A DNA stretch of 64,000 bases from Microbacterium sp. MYb72 (GCF_002979415.1 NZ_PCOT01000014.1:1-64000); one strand, 5' to 3'; numbered from the stretch's first letter, positions 8,243 through 17,536 are shown. Numbers and translations are program-made. The notes: a model not told the origin generated them from the letters alone.

Positions 8243-8944
8243 TCACTCCCGACCGGAACGGGCTTCTGCGGCGTACCCCTCGAGCATCACCGCGAGCTCG
8301 ACGGGGCGGCTGAGCGGAACGCAGTGGCTCCCCGTGATGTCATCCGCGACGACACCGAGCCGCTCGAGTGCGAGCGCCCTGAGGAACTCCGGCGGGAAGA
8401 AGCGATCCTCGGTGCAGACGATGTACTTCGTGCTCACGCGGGGCCACTCGGCCAGCGGCCAGGGCGCCGCCATCGCGGCAGAAGACGGATGCGCGCGCTC
8501 CTTGCTCATCGCCTCCTCGGCGAGTTCGCGCGGCACGTCATGATAGAAGCTCACGAAGGGATCCTCGTTGCCCGTGAGGCCCCCGTCGCGCTCCGCGGCT
8601 GCGGCGACCGCGTCGCCGCAGCCGGTGCGCGTCCACCATTCGTCGGGCGACTCCCCCGGTGAAGGGATCATGCCGGCGAGGAGCACGAGAACGTCGGCCG
8701 ACAGCCGCTCGGCGAGGATGGGAGCGGTGAAGGCTCCCATCGAGTGCCCCACCACGACCAGATCGTGCAGCTCCCCCACCTCCGCGACGACGGCGTCAGC
8801 GTAGTCCGCGAACCCCTGGGTCCCGTCGCCCCCAGGCAGATCGGGCGCGAACACCTCGTGGCCGCGCGCGCGGAGCTCGGCCCCCACGAGGTGCCAGGAC
8901 CAGCCGACGTCACCGGCGCCGTGGATGAGGAGGAACGCGCTCAT
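8243..8944 (-). CDS. Alpha/beta fold hydrolase
   Basis: 233-residue serine hydrolase of unknown substrate. FLLIHGAGDVGWSW gives the oxyanion strand, VVVGHSMGAFTAP carries the nucleophile Ser in GHSMG (about residue 67), YIVCTEDRFFPP gives the acid, and GSHCVPLSRP gives the His. This spacing matches small esterases of the methylketone synthase / hydroxynitrile lyase type. GGAGAC precedes ATG 8944. It is transcribed toward the Cache gene and appears monocistronic. Confidence 0.87.
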   Translation of the reverse strand: MSAFLLIHGAGDVGWSWHLVGAELRARGHEVFAPDLPGGDGTQGFADYADAVVAEVGELHDLVVVGHSMGAFTAPILAERLSADVLVLLAGMIPSPGESPDEWWTRTGCGDAVAAAAERDGGLTGNEDPFVSFYHDVPRELAEEAMSKERAHPSSAAMAAPWPLAEWPRVSTKYIVCTEDRFFPPEFLRALALERLGVVADDITGSHCVPLSRPVELAVMLEGYAAEARSGRE

Positions 8945-8956
8945 GACCGTCTCCGC

Positions 8957-10381
8957 TCAGTACGCCAGCAGTGCTGCCCTGGTGGCACGGGTTCGCACGA
9001 GGAGCGCCTGTTCGTCCTGCGCGGCGAGCGGATCCCGCCCGGTGATCGCACGCTGACGCACCGATGCCAGCGTCGTCGCGTCCTTGATGAACTCGCGCAT
9101 CAGCGGACGCCTGTCGCCCCGGAGCTGCGCAGCCCAGCTCATGCCGACCTTGCGGCCACCGGGGGTCGCCAGCATGTTCACCTCCTCGGGGGTGAACCAC
9201 CCGGCCGCCGCGTACTCGCCCAGACGCGACCGCGTCAGGCGCGCCTCCTCCCGACGGAGCGCGACGATCCCGAAGATGAAGCCGACGAACAGCGGCACCT
9301 GCAGCGTGAAGTACAGCAGGAAGAAGTCGGAGAAGGTGGCGGTGCCGTTCCACAGCGCGTGTAGGAGCATCGCGCCGATCCAGCCGAGAACCCCGAACCC
9401 GAGGGCCGCTCCCGCTGACGCGTGACGACGCGCCGCCAAGCCGATCGCGAGGCCGGTGAGCGAGGTGAACATCGCGTGGGCGAACGGCGACATCAGAGCG
9501 CGCACCACGAAGGTCATCGTCAGCTGGGGACCTCCGCCCTCGATGAGGCTGATCGCGAAGTACTGGATGTTCTCGGTGAACGCGAACCCGGCGCCGACCA
9601 GCGCGCCGTAGACCACGCCGTCGACCGGCCCGTCGAAGCTCCGCCTGGCGATGAGGAAGATGAGGAAGACGCCGACGCCCTTCCAGAACTCCTCCACGAC
9701 GGGCGCCTGCACGACCGCAGCGGCCGCGTCGCTGCGCGGGCCGAAGAAAGCGCTGAGACCGAAGTCCACGAGCAGCGTGAGCCCGATGGCGGCGATCGCG
9801 CCCCAGGCGATCGCGAAGAACACCAGGAGCTTGGGCTCAGGCTCCCACCTGTCGATCATGCGCACGACGAAGAACACGATCGTGAGCGGGATGAGCGCCA
9901 GGACGAGCCCGATGACGGATGCCCAGGTGCCGAGGAACATCGCGAAGTAGCCGATCAGCGCCATCAGCAGGAAGCCGAGGAGGCCGAACAGGGAGTAGAG
10001 GGCGATGCGGCCGCCGCGCCGCGGTGCCGGGAGCGACGGGAGCCCCCGAGCCGGTGACGGCGCGACGGGAGCGGGAGGCGCGTAGGGAGTGGGCTGGGCG
10101 AGCACCGATCCGTAGACCGGCTGCTGGGCGAAGGCCGCCGGCGTGTAGTCCGACCGGGCGTACTGCTGAGCACCGTACTGCGGTGCAGGAGCGCCGTAGG
10201 GCGGCTGAGGCGACTGCGCCGGCGGCGCATAGTGCGGTGCGGGTGCGCCGTAGGGCGGCTGCGGCGGGGGTGCGTACTGCGGAGCGGGCGCCGCCGGCGG
10301 ACCGGGCTGCGGCGCCGGCTGAGGCTGCCCGGCGGGCGGCGGAGTGTACGGCGATGGCTGGAACGGTCCTCCGGAACTCAT
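8957..10381 (-). CDS. PrsW family intramembrane metalloprotease
   Basis: Integral membrane protease of the CAAX/PrsW clan, 474 residues. The first ~125 residues are a disordered Pro/Gln/Tyr/Ala-rich tail with repeated YGAPAPHYAPP-like units, facing the cytosol. Then come about eight helices. The catalytic signs are PVVEEFWKGVG (EExxK), GAGFAFTENIQYF, FAHAMF and HALWNG, which supply the metal ligands. In Bacillus PrsW starts anti-sigma factor cleavage; the target here is not visible. ATG 10381 is taken; a GTG six bases upstream is the alternative. No ribosome binding site is close, so a very short leader is likely. Confidence 0.88.
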   Translation of the reverse strand: MSSGGPFQPSPYTPPPAGQPQPAPQPGPPAAPAPQYAPPPQPPYGAPAPHYAPPAQSPQPPYGAPAPQYGAQQYARSDYTPAAFAQQPVYGSVLAQPTPYAPPAPVAPSPARGLPSLPAPRRGGRIALYSLFGLLGFLLMALIGYFAMFLGTWASVIGLVLALIPLTIVFFVVRMIDRWEPEPKLLVFFAIAWGAIAAIGLTLLVDFGLSAFFGPRSDAAAAVVQAPVVEEFWKGVGVFLIFLIARRSFDGPVDGVVYGALVGAGFAFTENIQYFAISLIEGGGPQLTMTFVVRALMSPFAHAMFTSLTGLAIGLAARRHASAGAALGFGVLGWIGAMLLHALWNGTATFSDFFLLYFTLQVPLFVGFIFGIVALRREEARLTRSRLGEYAAAGWFTPEEVNMLATPGGRKVGMSWAAQLRGDRRPLMREFIKDATTLASVRQRAITGRDPLAAQDEQALLVRTRATRAALLAY

Positions 10382-10457
10382 AGGCACAGCATATTGGCCA
10401 CAATCAGGATCCTCCCGTCATGGCGACTTCCTCCAGGCGGCGCAGCGGCATGGCGGC

Positions 10458-10463
10458 TACCGT
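10458..10463 (+). promoter_or_regulatory. -10 box of a leaderless promoter, fumarylacetoacetase-family gene
   Basis: TACCGT followed by six bases (AGAGGT) and ATG 10470. Confidence 0.5.
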
Positions 10464-10469
10464 AGAGGT

Positions 10470-11339
10470 ATGCGGTTCGCTCATCTGCGCCGTGCCGACT
10501 CCCCCGCCGCTCATCTCGCGGTCGTGGAGGGCACCGACGCCATCCTCGTCTCTGATCTCCTGTCCGACCCTCCTGCCACCCTGCAGCAGCTGATCGAGGG
10601 AGGCGACGAGACTCTGGACGCCCTGCGCTCCGCGCTGTCGGAGGCGGCGGCGCCGCGCCACCCGCTCGACGAGTGGGCGTTCGCATCCGCCGTCCTCGCG
10701 CCGCCGGCCGTGCTGGCCGTCGGGCTCAACTACGCCGCGCACTCCAGCGAGCTCGGTCTGAAGACCGATGCCGCCCCCACCGTCTTCACTCTGTGGCCCA
10801 ACTCGCTCACCGGTCACGGAGAGACGACGACCTGGCCGCGCGCGCTCAGCGAAGCGGTCGACTACGAGGCGGAGCTCGGCGTGCTCATCGGCACGCCGGC
10901 GAAGGACGTCGCCGAGGCCGAGGCCCTGAGCCACGTCTGGGGCTACACGGTCGTCAACGACATCACGGCTCGCAACGTCCAGTTCGCCGAGGCGCAGTGG
11001 TCTCGCTGCAAGTCCTTCGACGGGTTCACCCCGACGGGTCCGTTCGCGGTCACCGCCGACGAGATCCCCGACCCGCAGGATCTCCACATCTGGGCCGTCG
11101 TCGACGGCCACACCGTGCAGGACGCCACCACGGGGCAGATGGTGCGGTCGGTCGCGAAGCTCATCGCGCACCTGTCGCAGTCGCTCACGTTGCTGCCCGG
11201 CACGCTGATCTCCACCGGAAGCCCGGGCGGCGCCGGCTACTCGCGTGACCCGCAGATCTTCCTGCGCGACCGCTCCACGGTCACGGTCGGCATCGACGGC
11301 ATCGGCGAGCTCACCACGCACTGCCGCATGATCGACTGA
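10470..11339 (+). CDS. Fumarylacetoacetate hydrolase family protein
   Basis: 289 residues. The FAH catalytic domain fills the C-terminal two thirds: VGLNYAAHSSELG, TLWPNSLTGHGE, then VDYEAELGVLIG with the metal-binding acids, VWGYTVVNDITARNVQ, SFDGFTPTGPF and LISTGSPGGAG. The family hydrolyses or decarboxylates C-C bonds of beta-diketo acids in aromatic degradation, and some members are oxaloacetate decarboxylases. No aromatic pathway genes adjoin it, so the substrate is open. A -10-like TACCGT six bases before ATG 10470 and no good ribosome binding site indicate a leaderless start. Confidence 0.88.
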   Translation: MRFAHLRRADSPAAHLAVVEGTDAILVSDLLSDPPATLQQLIEGGDETLDALRSALSEAAAPRHPLDEWAFASAVLAPPAVLAVGLNYAAHSSELGLKTDAAPTVFTLWPNSLTGHGETTTWPRALSEAVDYEAELGVLIGTPAKDVAEAEALSHVWGYTVVNDITARNVQFAEAQWSRCKSFDGFTPTGPFAVTADEIPDPQDLHIWAVVDGHTVQDATTGQMVRSVAKLIAHLSQSLTLLPGTLISTGSPGGAGYSRDPQIFLRDRSTVTVGIDGIGELTTHCRMID

Positions 11340-11351
11340 CCGCGGTCGCCG

Positions 11352-12485
11352 TCAGCCGGCGCAGCCGCAGCTCTCACCGCGCTGGAGCCCGACGCCGAGG
11401 CGCACGGTCCTCGGCGCCATCGAGCCGTCGCCGGGGTCCGTCAGCAGAAGGTGCGCGGCGATCCTGCCCATCAGTTCCATCGGCTGACGGATCGTCGTGA
11501 GCGTCGGCGTCGTCGTGCGAGCCGCGAGGATGCCGTCGAATCCGACGATGAGCACATCGCGAGGCGCCTCGACGCCCTCGGCGCGCAGCACGTCCATGAG
11601 GGCGATGGCGACCTGGTCGCTCGCGCAGACGAGAGCATCCGGCAGCGTGCCCGCGCGAGCACGGGCGACGACGTCGGCGAAGTCCGGCGCGATGTCGAGG
11701 TCGACCTCGTCGAGCTGCTCCCCCGTCACGGCGTCTCCGCGTTCGGACAGGATCCGGAAGAACGCGTCCCCGCGCTCCGCGTAGTCGTGCGAGAGGCGCG
11801 CGCCGATCCACCCCAGCGTCGACGCGCCGTGCACGTCGACGAGGTGATCGATGAGTAGTCGTTCGCCGCCGACGTTGTCCACGAGAACGTGGTGGCCGTC
11901 GCCGGTCTCGCTGCTGAGCACCACGACGGGGAGGTTCGACGCCACCGAGGCGAGAGAGGCCATCGCCGACTTCCCCGGCAGCACCGCGAGCCCGTCCACC
12001 CGTCCCGCGGTGTCGGCGACGTCGGACAGTCCCGTCCCGCCCGTGCTGAGCAGCACGGCGCGGCCGTTGCGCTTGCACTCCAGCACGAAGCCGCGCTGCA
12101 CCTCGTCGACGTAGAGCGGGAACGTCTGGGGCTCGCTGAGGCGCGCATCCTCCACGGCATCCCAGGGCACGAGCCCCGCGTCGAGATCCAGCGTCTCGAT
12201 GTCGACGCGCTTCTCGTGGGCACCCGGCTGCTGCGGCAGAGCGCCGTCCTGCGGGCCGTCGAGGAGCAGATCGAACAGGTGGAGACCGAGGACACCCGTG
12301 CGGCCCCTGGCGAGGTTGCGGGCGGAACCGCTCGGCACGTAGCCGATCTCCCGCGCCGCCTCCAGCACGGCATCCCTCGTCTCCGGGCGGACCTTCTCAG
12401 GCCTGCGGAATGCGAAGGACACCGTCGCGATGGAGACGCCCGCGCGTTCGGCGACGTCGTAGACGGTGGGGCGGCTGGACGCCAT
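11352..12485 (-). CDS. LacI family transcriptional regulator
   Basis: 377-residue sugar-responsive repressor. The helix-turn-helix is PTVYDVAERAGVSIATVSFA at the N-terminus, followed by the hinge NLARGRTGVLGLHL. The type I periplasmic-binding domain ends in QPMELMGRIAAHLLL and a Cys-rich tail GESCGCAG. Oddly, about 45 charged residues are inserted right after the first beta strand of the ligand domain (between LHLFDLLLDG and TFPLYVDEVQRG). ATG 12485 has GCGAGG five bases before it. It is the last gene of the GH3/ABC operon, and the paired operators at 17562-17613 are its likely target. Confidence 0.88.
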   Translation of the reverse strand: MASSRPTVYDVAERAGVSIATVSFAFRRPEKVRPETRDAVLEAAREIGYVPSGSARNLARGRTGVLGLHLFDLLLDGPQDGALPQQPGAHEKRVDIETLDLDAGLVPWDAVEDARLSEPQTFPLYVDEVQRGFVLECKRNGRAVLLSTGGTGLSDVADTAGRVDGLAVLPGKSAMASLASVASNLPVVVLSSETGDGHHVLVDNVGGERLLIDHLVDVHGASTLGWIGARLSHDYAERGDAFFRILSERGDAVTGEQLDEVDLDIAPDFADVVARARAGTLPDALVCASDQVAIALMDVLRAEGVEAPRDVLIVGFDGILAARTTTPTLTTIRQPMELMGRIAAHLLLTDPGDGSMAPRTVRLGVGLQRGESCGCAG

Positions 12486-12512
12486 GGACACCTCGCTCTC
12501 TGGGCGATTCTA

Positions 12513-12542
12513 CTGACGGCCGCAGACTCCGGCCGCCGTCAG
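12513..12542 (-). terminator. Hairpin between the GH3 gene and lacI-type gene
   Basis: CTGACGGC and GCCGTCAG pair across the end of the GH3 gene (its stop codon lies in the right arm), with GGCCG/CGGCC extending the stem inward. It probably reduces read-through into the regulator gene. Confidence 0.45.
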
Positions 12543-14377
12543 CTCAGGGTGAGTCCGCTGCGCAGCGGGTACAGCGGATCAGCGGTGTCCCCGGGAACAT
12601 CGGCCCTCGATCGGCGCACGGCCTCCATCGACCGGGGTATCTCCACGGGCAGGGTTCCGCGGAGCGCGACCCTCCCGGAGAGCGCCGCGAGCACCGCCTC
12701 GTCCGAGCTGCCGAAGTCGACGACCAGCGCGGACGCGAAGGGCACGAGCGGGGTGAGGATGCCGGGGCGGTCGAGGTTCACGATCACCACGAGCGGACAG
12801 TGCGCGGCGATGCGCTGCAGGCGCACGACCAGTCCGGGAGGGAACTCCAGGGACCCCTGATGGAACCATCGTTCGAGGAAGAGGTCGTCGCGCGGCTCGA
12901 ACGGTGCTCCGATCCTCACGATCGCGAGATCCGCGTCCTCCGGACGCGGCACCGAGCCCGCGTACTCGTCCAGCGCACTCTCGCGCACTCCCTCCGCATA
13001 CACACGGAGGCGCGCGCCGCCGAAGAGCGGAAGCACCCCGTCGCGGTTCTCGAGCACGGTGACCGACTCCGCCTGCGCCCGGAAGCCCTCCGCGCGGAAG
13101 GCGGCCGAGCCGACGATGCGTTCGGCCTCGTCCTCATCGACGAACGGGTCGTCGAACAGGCCCAGCTGGAACTTCACGAGCAGGATCCGCCGCACCGACT
13201 CGTCGAGCCGCGCCTCCGGAACCGCACCGGACGCGACGAGCTCGAGGAGCAGTTCCACGCACTCCTCCCCTCCGAACTGGTCGGCGCCCGCGTCGAGGAG
13301 CATCCGCATGCGCTCGATCGGCGTGAGATGCTCGACGCCCCATGCCCGCGCCGGCAGCACCTGATCTCCGACGTGGTTGTCGTTGACGAGCTCCCAGTCG
13401 GTGACGACGACGCCGTCGTAGCCGAGCTCCTCGCGGAGGAGGTCAGTGATGATCTGACGGTTGTACCCGAAGCCGACCTCGGCGATGCGCTCGCCGTTGC
13501 GCACAAGATCGACGGGCATGCCGTAGTACGGCATCATGCCGGCGGTGCCCTGCCTGATGGCCTCGACGAACGGCTTCAGATGCTCCTCGAAGCGTCCGCC
13601 GGGGTAGACCTGCTCGCGCCCGTACGGGAAGTGCGCGTCCTCCCCGTCCAGCTGCGGCCCGCCGCCGGGGAAGTGCTTCGTGGTGCACGCCACGCTCTGC
13701 GCGCCGAGCTTCTCGCCCTGGAAGCCCTGCAGATACGCCGCGGTGATCTCGGAGACGCGGTCGGCGTCGTAGCCGAAGGTCTGCGCCTGACGCCCCCACC
13801 GCGCCTCGGTGGGCAGGTCGATCTGCGGATGCAGCGCCGCACGGATCCCCACGGCGAGGTACTCCTGACGCGCCGTGTCGGCGAAGCGCCGGATCAGGTC
13901 GATGTCGTCGATCGCGGCGAGCCCCATCGCCTCCGGCCACTGCGAGAACGGACCGGCGGAGAAGGCGACTCCCGTGTTCTCCACGAAGGCGTGCCGCGGG
14001 TCGGTGCTGATCGTGACCGGAATGCCGTGCGGCGTCTGCTCGGCGAGGCGCTGCAGGTTGTTGTTCCAGCGCGCCCCGTCGCGCGCCGTCCGCATGGCGT
14101 GCACGTTGAAGTGGCTGAGGTGCTTGCGGAGCACGACATCCGATGTCGGCGACTTGGAGATCGCGCCCGGGGTCTCGAGCACCTCGCCGTCGGGCCCGAT
14201 CTCGATGACCGTCTGGAACATCAGCCCGGCCTTCTCCTCGACGGACAGACGTCCGAGCAGGTCCTCGGTGCGCTCAGCGGGAGACAGACGCGGATCCTCG
14301 TACGGATCCATCGTCCCGTTTCCGTTGAGATCGCGGTACTCGACGCCGTCGCTCGACGTGCGGAGGTGGGGGTTCAT
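12539..14377 (-). CDS. Glycoside hydrolase family 3 beta-glycosidase
   Basis: 612-residue GH3 enzyme that releases non-reducing-end sugars from beta-glucosides or xylosides. It has no signal peptide, so it acts in the cytosol on imported oligosaccharides. DLNGNGTMD (about 16-24) near the start looks like an EF-hand calcium loop. The TIM-barrel domain contains KHFPGGG and ends at VVTDWE, whose Asp is the nucleophile. The C-terminal alpha/beta sandwich contains RVYAEGV and VVIVNLDRPGILTPLVPFASALVVDFG. It lies directly downstream of two sugar permeases and upstream of the LacI gene. The exact sugar cannot be told. Confidence 0.92.
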   Translation of the reverse strand: MNPHLRTSSDGVEYRDLNGNGTMDPYEDPRLSPAERTEDLLGRLSVEEKAGLMFQTVIEIGPDGEVLETPGAISKSPTSDVVLRKHLSHFNVHAMRTARDGARWNNNLQRLAEQTPHGIPVTISTDPRHAFVENTGVAFSAGPFSQWPEAMGLAAIDDIDLIRRFADTARQEYLAVGIRAALHPQIDLPTEARWGRQAQTFGYDADRVSEITAAYLQGFQGEKLGAQSVACTTKHFPGGGPQLDGEDAHFPYGREQVYPGGRFEEHLKPFVEAIRQGTAGMMPYYGMPVDLVRNGERIAEVGFGYNRQIITDLLREELGYDGVVVTDWELVNDNHVGDQVLPARAWGVEHLTPIERMRMLLDAGADQFGGEECVELLLELVASGAVPEARLDESVRRILLVKFQLGLFDDPFVDEDEAERIVGSAAFRAEGFRAQAESVTVLENRDGVLPLFGGARLRVYAEGVRESALDEYAGSVPRPEDADLAIVRIGAPFEPRDDLFLERWFHQGSLEFPPGLVVRLQRIAAHCPLVVIVNLDRPGILTPLVPFASALVVDFGSSDEAVLAALSGRVALRGTLPVEIPRSMEAVRRSRADVPGDTADPLYPLRSGLTLS

Positions 14378-14423
14378 GCGTGTCCTGCTTTCCGTGGGAC
14401 GGGGAGATGACGAGAGATGCCGC

Positions 14424-15311
14424 CTACTTCAGCCCGGTCGTCGCGACACCGCGGATGAACCAGCGCTGCAGGAAGACGAACAGGAGGAGGATCGGCGTGA
14501 TGACGAGGACCGAGCCGGCGAGCAGCAGGCCGTAGTCGGTCGCGTTCTGTCCCGTCGAGTAGAGCGACAGGGCGACGGGGAGCGTGTACATCTCCTGCGT
14601 CTGCGCTGCGACGAGGGGCCAGAGGAAGTTGTTCCAGGAGGACAGGAACGTGAGGATGCCGAGGGTCGCCAGCGGCGGCCCGCACAGCGGCATGACGATG
14701 CGCGTGAAGATGCGCCACTCCCCTGCACCGTCCAGTCGAGCCGCCTCCAGCAGCGGCTCGGGGATGCCGAGCATGAACTGGCGCATGAGGAACACCCCGA
14801 TCGGCGCCGTCAGGAACGGCAGGATGAGTCCGGGGAACGTGTTCACCAGACCGAGCGCGGAGACCATGACGAACAGCGGGACGAACGTGACGACGCCGGG
14901 CACCATGAGGGTGACCATGACGAGCCCGAACAGCGCCTTCTTGCCGGGGAACTCCATCTTGGCGAGCGCGTACCCGACCATCGAGCAGAACACCATGTTG
15001 CCGAGCACGGTGACCACCGCGACGACGAGGCTGTTCACGAAGAAGTGACCAAAGTCGAGCGGACCGAACCAGGCGGCGAAGTTCTCGCCCGTGGGGTTCT
15101 CCGGCCACCAGGTAGGCGGTCGGCGGAGGATCTCCCCCTGCGTCTTGACGGAGCCCAGCACCATCCAGACGAAGGGGATCAGCCACAGCACGAGTCCGAC
15201 GGCCAGGACGGTGTAGGTGAGAGCGCGGCCGCTGCGGCCCGTCGAACGGCGCCGCTTCGGACGGCGGTGCGCCGCAGCATCCGCAGCGGGGGCGAGCGTG
15301 GAGGTCGTCAT
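14424..15311 (-). CDS. Carbohydrate ABC transporter permease, MalG/UgpE type
   Basis: 295 residues. A basic N-terminal tail (RRPKRRRSTGRSGR) is followed by six helices, the first at about 32-52. The EAA docking loop is LLEAARLDGAGEWRIFTRIVMPL. The C-terminus is the usual QRWFIRGVATTGLK. It forms the sugar importer with the adjacent permease (stop 15316, four bases apart) and binding protein. No ATPase gene is in the operon, so it presumably shares a general MsiK/MalK-type ATPase encoded elsewhere, as is common in actinobacteria. Confidence 0.92.
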   Translation of the reverse strand: MTTSTLAPAADAAAHRRPKRRRSTGRSGRALTYTVLAVGLVLWLIPFVWMVLGSVKTQGEILRRPPTWWPENPTGENFAAWFGPLDFGHFFVNSLVVAVVTVLGNMVFCSMVGYALAKMEFPGKKALFGLVMVTLMVPGVVTFVPLFVMVSALGLVNTFPGLILPFLTAPIGVFLMRQFMLGIPEPLLEAARLDGAGEWRIFTRIVMPLCGPPLATLGILTFLSSWNNFLWPLVAAQTQEMYTLPVALSLYSTGQNATDYGLLLAGSVLVITPILLLFVFLQRWFIRGVATTGLK

Positions 15312-15315
15312 GGCG

Positions 15316-16266
15316 TCAGTCCTTCGAACGGAGCAGCCGGAACTGCAGCAGGCTGATCAGGGCGATCGCGAGGAAGAGCACGTAGCTCGCCGCCGACGCG
15401 AGTCCGTACTCCCCGAAGCCGAACTGCTGATACGTGTAGAAGGCGACGGAGAGCGTCGAGTCCAGCGGGCCGCCCTTGGTCATCACGAAGGCCTCCTCGA
15501 AGAACTGGAGGTAGCCGACGGAGATGAGGACGGCCCCGAGGAGCAGAGTCGGCCGGAGCAGCGGCAGCGTCACCGAGATGAGACGACGCCAGGGTGAGGC
15601 GCCGTCCATCGTGGCGGCCTCGTTCACGTCTTCCGGCACGGCCTGGAGCCCCGCGAGGAAGATCACCATGAGCGTGCCGACGTTGCGCCACACCGCCATC
15701 ATGATGAGCGATGGCAGCGCGAAGGCGGGGTCGTTGAGCCAGTTGGGGCCGTCGATTCCGACCAGCGCGAGTGCCGAGTTCAGCAGCCCGTCCGGCTGCA
15801 GGATGTAGCGCCACACCACGGAGATCGCCACGATGCTCGTCACCACGGGCGCGTAGAAGCCCACGCGGAAGAACGAGACGATCCGTCCGCGCCCGTTGTT
15901 GAGCGCGAGAGCGAGAGCGAGAGCCACGATCATCGTGATCGGGATGCCGACGAGCACGAAGATGCCGGTGACCCCGAGGGAGGTGAGGAATCGGGAGTCG
16001 GCGAACAGGGTGAAGAACTGCTCGAGACCCACGAAGTTCACCGCGAACGGGGACCTGATGTCGCGCGCCGTGAAATCGGTGAACGACATCGCGAACGATC
16101 CGACGATCGGGAACAGCATGAAGATCGCGAACACGACGACGAACGGGAGGGCGAAGCCCCAGGCGACGAAGGCCTGACGCCTGCGACGCACCGCGCCCAG
16201 GCTTCGTTTCCCCTCGCCGCGAGGGCCGCGGACGGCCCTCTCGGCGGTGGCGGTGGATGCGGACAT
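15316..16266 (-). CDS. Carbohydrate ABC transporter permease, MalF/UgpA type
   Basis: 316 residues. Six helices follow a basic N-terminus, with helix 1 at about 33-55 (FVAWGFALPFVVVFAIFML). The EAA loop is VNEAATMDGASPWRRLISVTLPLL. It is the partner of the permease at 14424. Its start is four bases from the stop of the binding-protein gene, so the three transport genes are tightly translated together. Confidence 0.92.
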   Translation of the reverse strand: MSASTATAERAVRGPRGEGKRSLGAVRRRRQAFVAWGFALPFVVVFAIFMLFPIVGSFAMSFTDFTARDIRSPFAVNFVGLEQFFTLFADSRFLTSLGVTGIFVLVGIPITMIVALALALALNNGRGRIVSFFRVGFYAPVVTSIVAISVVWRYILQPDGLLNSALALVGIDGPNWLNDPAFALPSLIMMAVWRNVGTLMVIFLAGLQAVPEDVNEAATMDGASPWRRLISVTLPLLRPTLLLGAVLISVGYLQFFEEAFVMTKGGPLDSTLSVAFYTYQQFGFGEYGLASAASYVLFLAIALISLLQFRLLRSKD

Positions 16267-16270
16267 CGGC

Positions 16271-17536
16271 TCAGTCCAGCCCGATGGTGTCCGCTTCGCC
16301 CTGCAGCGTCTTCAGCACGTCGGCGACGTCGCCCGTCCCACGACGGAGGGCCTCCAGCGCCTGGTCGCCCTTGGCAGCGACCTTGACCCAGCTCGTCGTC
16401 ACCGGCGGCGCCTTGGCGGTCTCCAGCTGCGTGCCGAACGTCGCGAGTCCGGCATCGCCGGCGACGGCCGACTCCTTCCACGCCGCAGTGGATGCGGGCA
16501 GGTCACCGGTCGCCTCGAAGAACGCGGCCTGCGTCTTCGGCTGGCTCAACCAGTCGACGAGCTTCCATGCGGATGACGCGTTGTCGCTGCCGTCGAACAC
16601 GACGAGGTTCGCCCCGCCGCTGAAAGACACGGAGCCGTCGAGAGCCGGAAGCACCGCCGTCGTGTACTTGTCGGCGAAGCCTTCGCCGCCGACGGCTTCG
16701 AGCTGGCCGCGCAGGAACGGCCCTTCGACGACCATCGGCGCGGTGCCGTCGACGAACTCGGCCTCGGTCGCGCCGGGAGAGGTGTCGACGTTCGGGTCGG
16801 CGATGCCGTCCGTGAAGAAGCTCTGGTAGTACTCCAGCCCCTTCGTCATCTCGGGGGTGTCGAGAGTCCAGTTCTTGCCGTCGGTGAGCTCGGCCCCGGC
16901 CGACCACGGCATCCACATGGCGCCCTGGAAGGAGTCGTTGCCCGCCGGCAGGCGCATGCCCCACGTGGAGCCGCCCTTGCTCTGCATGTCGGCGGCCATC
17001 TGCGACAGCTCTTCCCAGGTCTTGGGCGCCTCGCTCCAGCCCGCCTTCTCCGCGATGTCGGTGCGGTAGTAGAGCACGCGCGTGTCCACGTACCAGGGCA
17101 CTCCCGCGGCGCGGTCGCCCACCTTCGTCGTGCTCAGGGCCCCCTCGAAGAAGCCGTCGGTGGAGATCTGCTCCGGAACCGTCGCGAAGGCGTCGGCGAA
17201 GTCGGCCATCCAGGTCGTCCCCATCATTGCGATGTCGGGAGTGTTGCCGCCGGCGATGGCGGTCTGGATCTTGTTGTGCGCGGCATCCCAGGGGATCGGC
17301 GTCACGTCGATCTTCACATCGGGATTCTCCTTCTGGAACGCCTTCACGAAGTCGGGAAGGGCCTCGCCCTCCGCCCCCATGGCCCAGATCGAGATCGTGC
17401 CCGTCGCGGGTCCGTCGTCGATCGTCGTCGTCTCGCCGGGTCCGGATGCGGCGTCATCCGTACGCCCGCATCCGCTCAGCAGCAGGGTTGCAGCGGTCAG
17501 AGCCGCCACTCCCCCCAGCACGCTCGTGAACTTCAC
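16271..17536 (-). CDS. Sugar ABC transporter substrate-binding lipoprotein
   Basis: 421-residue extracellular sugar-binding protein. The signal peptide ends in the lipobox LLLSGC, so Cys23 is the likely lipidated residue. Mature features are ISIWAMGAEGEALPDFVKAF, then KIDVTPIPWDAAHNKIQTAI, GGNTPDIAMMGTTW and AGVPWYVDTRVLYYR, typical of cluster B (group 1) oligosaccharide binders. GTG 17536 is chosen because GAGGAGGAA lies seven bases upstream. It is the first gene of the operon, directly behind the two operator sites. Confidence 0.92.
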   Translation of the reverse strand: MKFTSVLGGVAALTAATLLLSGCGRTDDAASGPGETTTIDDGPATGTISIWAMGAEGEALPDFVKAFQKENPDVKIDVTPIPWDAAHNKIQTAIAGGNTPDIAMMGTTWMADFADAFATVPEQISTDGFFEGALSTTKVGDRAAGVPWYVDTRVLYYRTDIAEKAGWSEAPKTWEELSQMAADMQSKGGSTWGMRLPAGNDSFQGAMWMPWSAGAELTDGKNWTLDTPEMTKGLEYYQSFFTDGIADPNVDTSPGATEAEFVDGTAPMVVEGPFLRGQLEAVGGEGFADKYTTAVLPALDGSVSFSGGANLVVFDGSDNASSAWKLVDWLSQPKTQAAFFEATGDLPASTAAWKESAVAGDAGLATFGTQLETAKAPPVTTSWVKVAAKGDQALEALRRGTGDVADVLKTLQGEADTIGLD

